Assembly: GCA_043756275.1 (NCBI GenBank)
Contig: JAYURJ010000265.1
Span: 1 to 24,969 of the forward strand
Source: UKL13-2 sp043756275
GTDB lineage: Bacteria; Pseudomonadota; Gammaproteobacteria; Burkholderiales; Usitatibacteraceae
Direction of reading: 5' to 3'
Length of the DNA stretch: 24,969 bases
Below, piece by piece: positions 22,101 through 24,969 of the stretch. Within the stretch, counting starts at the first letter, position 1; each line of letters starts with the position of its first letter. The notes under the pieces were generated by a model, which was not told where the DNA came from, ran no database searches, and saw only the letters and a program-made list of their open reading frames with translations. The translations under genes and the position numbers were made by a program.

Positions 22101-23200
22101 GCGAGTTCCATACACGCTTCAGCGCATCGCACCGTCGCGTTAGGTTTGCCCAACGTGCGTGCAATCGTCGCCATTGCCAACAATTTTTCGCGCGTCAGAT
22201 TTTTGATTTGTTGCGCCAGCGTTTGCGGCGGCGTCTCCAACTGCTTCACCAACAGCCCAGCACCCGCGTCGGCGAGAAAATGCGCATTGGCCAGTTGTTC
22301 TTCAGCCACGAAAAAAGGCAGCGGCACGAGCACACTTGCCACGCCAGCGACTGTCAGTTCTGCGACCGTGATGGCGCCTGCCCGACACAACATCACGTCG
22401 CACCAGGCGTATTTTTCACTCATGTCATCGATGAATGGCAGCACCGTTGCGTCTACCGCTGCCGACCGATATGCATTGACCAGTTCGTCGTAATTTTTCT
22501 CGCCGGATTGATGAATAATTTCCGGACGCTCCGCTTTTGGCAGCGTTGCCATTGCCGCGACGACCAGATCGTTGAGTGTTTTTGCGCCGAGGCTGCCACC
22601 AACGATCAGCAAGCGAACAGGGCCGCTACGGCCCGCAAATCTCGTCGCGGGTATCGACAGTGCTGCGATGTCGGCCCGTACTGGCGTGCCCAGCCATTCG
22701 ACATTTTTCGGTTTCGGCAACAGCTTGGCCAGCGCATTTTTTGGCGTTTGTTCGAACGTCTTGGGAAATCCAACCAGCACACGATCTGCGATCAAGGCGA
22801 GCACGCGATTGGTCAGGCCCGCATGCGCGCCCGGCTCATGCACGACCAGTGGTTTGCCGCACAACACACCCATCACGCCACCGGGGAAAGCGATATAGCC
22901 ACCCATCGACACGACCACATCGGGTTTCACACGGCGCATCACCGACAGCGATTGCCAACATGCGCGTAGCAACACCAGCGGCAACAATGCCCATGCAAGC
23001 AAGCCCTTGCTGCGCACGCCGGACATATTGACGACTTCAATCCGGTATCCCGCCTTGCCGACCAGCTTATGTTCCATGCCGGCAGGTGTGCCCAGCCAGA
23101 CAATCGTCCAGCCGCGTTGCACCAGCACGTCAGCAATCGCCAAGCCCGGATAAATATGTCCGCCCGACCCGGCAGCCATAATCAGCGCGGTACGCTTCAT
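22094..23200 (-). CDS. murG: Lipid II synthase MurG (undecaprenyl-PP-MurNAc-pentapeptide GlcNAc transferase)
   Basis: MurG moves GlcNAc from UDP-GlcNAc to lipid I on the cytoplasmic face of the membrane, making lipid II. The 368-residue GT-B protein starts with the lipid-I loop motif GSGGHIYPGLA (residues 11-21, Ser where many have Thr), has HEPGAHAGLTNR and VGGSLGAKTLND, and the donor-site region CRAGAITVAELTVAGVASVLVPLP. Its ATG overlaps the ftsW stop (ATGA). Its TGA overlaps the duplicated murC ATG. Confidence 0.97.
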   Translation of the reverse strand: MKRTALIMAAGSGGHIYPGLAIADVLVQRGWTIVWLGTPAGMEHKLVGKAGYRIEVVNMSGVRSKGLLAWALLPLVLLRACWQSLSVMRRVKPDVVVSMGGYIAFPGGVMGVLCGKPLVVHEPGAHAGLTNRVLALIADRVLVGFPKTFEQTPKNALAKLLPKPKNVEWLGTPVRADIAALSIPATRFAGRSGPVRLLIVGGSLGAKTLNDLVVAAMATLPKAERPEIIHQSGEKNYDELVNAYRSAAVDATVLPFIDDMSEKYAWCDVMLCRAGAITVAELTVAGVASVLVPLPFFVAEEQLANAHFLADAGAGLLVKQLETPPQTLAQQIKNLTREKLLAMATIARTLGKPNATVRCAEACMELAT

Positions 23201-24354
23201 ACGCGTCCGACCCCCGTGTTAGTGCCCACGCGATTTTCCGCGTCGATTCGCAACAGAACTGCCACCGCGATGCAATTGACAACGATGCCGGTGCCGCCAT
23301 AAGACAGGAAAGGCAGCGTGAGGCCTTTGGTTGGTAGCACACCCATGTTCACACCCATGTTGATGAACGCCTGCGCCGACAACCACACGCCGATGCCCTG
23401 TGCGACCAACGCTGGAAAATATTTTTCGCGCATCATCGCTTCGCGACCGATTGCGAAGGCGCGATGGATCAGCAACACGAAAAGGGCCAGGACGATGGCG
23501 ATGCCAACGAATCCAAGTTCTTCGGCAATCACTGCGAGCAGAAAATCGGTATGCGCTTCCGGCAGGTAGAAAAGTTTTTCCACGCTACCGCCCAAGCCCA
23601 CCCCAAGCCATTCGCCGCGCCCGAAGGCAATCAATGAATGCGAGAGCTGGTAGCCCGTTCCGTACGCATCCGCCCACGGGTCCATGAAGCCGACGATGCG
23701 CTGCAAACGATATGGTGAAGAAATAATCAGCGCGACGAACGCCACCGCGAGCAGCACGATCAATCCTGCGAATACACGCCAGTTGAGCCCGCCCAGAAAA
23801 AGCACTGCCATCGCAATTGCCGTGATCACCACCAGCGCGCCGAAGTCCGGCTGCCGCAGCAACATCGCGCCGGTGAACACCATCACCGCCAGCATCGGCA
23901 GGAAGCCTTTCTTGAAATCATGCATGAAGGCAGCTTTGCGCACGGTGTAGTCGGCTGCGTACAGCACCACAAAAAATTTCATCAACTCTGATGGCTGCAT
24001 GGTGGTAAAGCCCAGCGAAATCCAGCGTCGCGAACCATTCACCTCACGGCCAATGCCGGGGATCAATACGATCACCAGCAAAAATCCGCCGAGGATAAAA
24101 AGCGGCAACGCGAGCCGCTGCCACAATGCAATCGGAATCTGGAATGTGATGCATGCCACCACCACACCGAGGATCAGAAAAATGCTATGGCGGCGCAGAT
24201 AGAAGTGCATGCTGTAGCCGGAAAACTTATCGGCCTCGGCGATCGCGATCGACGACGAATAGACCATCACCAACCCCAGCGACAGCAACAGCACGACGCT
24301 CCATAACAGCGTCATGTCGAGTTCACCTCGTGGCGCGGTAGGGCTATAGAGCAT
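23197..24354 (-). CDS. ftsW: Septal peptidoglycan polymerase FtsW
   Basis: FtsW is the SEDS-family glycosyltransferase that polymerises lipid II at the septum together with FtsI. The 385-residue protein is a multi-helix membrane protein (roughly ten hydrophobic segments, starting with TLLWSVVLLLSLGLVMVYSS). It carries SEDS signatures such as NGSRRWISLG, QPSELMKFF, QPDFGALVV and the C-terminal KGLTLPFLSYGGTG. The ATG at 24354 is preferred over the GTG at 24363 because AGGTGG lies 5 bases before it. It overlaps the end of murD by 11 bases. Confidence 0.96.
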   Translation of the reverse strand: MLYSPTAPRGELDMTLLWSVVLLLSLGLVMVYSSSIAIAEADKFSGYSMHFYLRRHSIFLILGVVVACITFQIPIALWQRLALPLFILGGFLLVIVLIPGIGREVNGSRRWISLGFTTMQPSELMKFFVVLYAADYTVRKAAFMHDFKKGFLPMLAVMVFTGAMLLRQPDFGALVVITAIAMAVLFLGGLNWRVFAGLIVLLAVAFVALIISSPYRLQRIVGFMDPWADAYGTGYQLSHSLIAFGRGEWLGVGLGGSVEKLFYLPEAHTDFLLAVIAEELGFVGIAIVLALFVLLIHRAFAIGREAMMREKYFPALVAQGIGVWLSAQAFINMGVNMGVLPTKGLTLPFLSYGGTGIVVNCIAVAVLLRIDAENRVGTNTGVGRV

Positions 24355-24969
24355 TACTGCCACCTAAGTTCATGTCCAACTTTTGCTTTAAGGCACGCAC
24401 GCATTCGGCGAACACCTCACCGCGATGGCTATAGTTTTTAAACATGTCGAAGCTCGAACAAGCGGGCGACAACAACACGGCATCGCCTGGTAAGGCGCAT
24501 GAATAGGCCTTCTCCACGGCATCCTGCATTGAGACAGCGTGGACGCTCGACACTCTCGCAGAGGTGATCGCCGATTCAATCGACCGCGCATCCTTGCCGA
24601 TCAGCACGACGGCGCGGGCGCGTTTTCTTACCGGCTCGCTGAGCGGTGAAAAATCCTGCTCCTTGCCGATGCCCCCTGCGATCAGCACCGTCGGCACGGT
24701 CATACCAAAGAGGGCGGCCACGGTGGAGCCGACGTTGGTGCCTTTTGAGTCATCAAAAAACGTAACGCCATTGATGGTGCCGACCTTCTCCAGCCGATGC
24801 GGCAAGCCTTTGAACTGGCGCAGACCATCGGCTAGCGACGGCGCATCCGCACCGATGCTGCGACACAATGCAAATGCGGCAAGTGCGTTCGCAGCGTTAT
24901 GCAGGCCGGCGATTGGCATGTCAGAGAGCGACATCAACTGCGTGCGGCCTTCACAGAGCGCGTCGGCGT
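24344..24969 (-). CDS. murD: UDP-N-acetylmuramoylalanine--D-glutamate ligase MurD (5' part outside window)
   Basis: MurD adds D-glutamate to UDP-MurNAc-L-alanine. The last 208 codons are present and stay open to the window edge. They cover the end of the central ATPase domain (LHNAANALAAFAL) and the C-terminal domain, with GLPHRLEKV, FFDDSKGTNVGST, IAGGIGKEQDF and the signature SPACSSFDMFKNYSHRGEVF. The stop overlaps ftsW. The gene is the most upstream dcw member visible and would be preceded by mraY in the usual order. Confidence 0.96.
   Translation of the reverse strand, partial: ADALCEGRTQLMSLSDMPIAGLHNAANALAAFALCRSIGADAPSLADGLRQFKGLPHRLEKVGTINGVTFFDDSKGTNVGSTVAALFGMTVPTVLIAGGIGKEQDFSPLSEPVRKRARAVVLIGKDARSIESAITSARVSSVHAVSMQDAVEKAYSCALPGDAVLLSPACSSFDMFKNYSHRGEVFAECVRALKQKLDMNLGGSNAL

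Noticed and set aside
22208..22969. 253-codon open frame antisense to murG
   Set aside because: Shadow frame rich in Gln, His and Arg with no recognisable domain.

Overview
The window looks like the chromosome of a betaproteobacterium. The evidence is gene content and order: a complete lptD-surA-pdxA-rsmA operon diverging from an AmgK-type cell-wall sugar kinase, a pepP-ubiH pair, and a murD-ftsW-murG-murC-murB-ddl-ftsQ-ftsA-ftsZ division and cell wall (dcw) cluster. No rRNA, tRNA or CRISPR array was seen, and the sequence alone does not fix the genus.

Layout. (1) 1-2554, minus strand: a UbiH-like monooxygenase (3' end outside the window) downstream of pepP, with a small two-hairpin repeat between them. 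(2) 2555-8268, visibly more AT-rich and foreign-looking: a four-gene restriction-modification cassette on the plus strand (HTH-fused Dcm-type m5C methyltransferase, an unknown 92-aa protein, Vsr endonuclease, and a 404-aa endonuclease with an EcoRII-like N-terminal half and an MvaI-like catalytic half). It is followed by a 121-bp stray copy of the 3' end of amgK, an array of GAAAAN4CCGG direct repeats and a Fic-domain gene. (3) 8300-9331, minus: amgK. (4) 9379-14978, plus: lptD, surA, pdxA, rsmA (outer membrane assembly, vitamin B6 synthesis, rRNA methylation). (5) 14979-15252: a second copy of the two-hairpin repeat and a strong hairpin between the convergent rsmA and ftsZ. (6) 15253-24969, minus: the dcw cluster from murD (5' part outside) to ftsZ, mostly with 4-base start/stop overlaps.

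How it works together. MurD, MurG, MurC, MurB and Ddl make the peptidoglycan precursor. FtsW polymerises it at the septum, and FtsQ, FtsA and FtsZ build the division machine. AmgK normally feeds recycled MurNAc back into this pathway together with MurU. Here the murU position between amgK and pepP is occupied by the defence/Fic insertion. The methyltransferase, Vsr and endonuclease form a self-consistent Dcm-like system, probably specific for CCWGG or a close variant.

Most unusual points: the hybrid endonuclease; the amgK 3'-end duplication bracketing the Fic module; the phased repeat array before fic; a 121-bp duplication/insertion at the murG-murC junction that copies the murC start and adds palindromes; and a 34-codon frame bridging murB and ddl with overlaps at both ends, part of which is made from a dispersed repeat.
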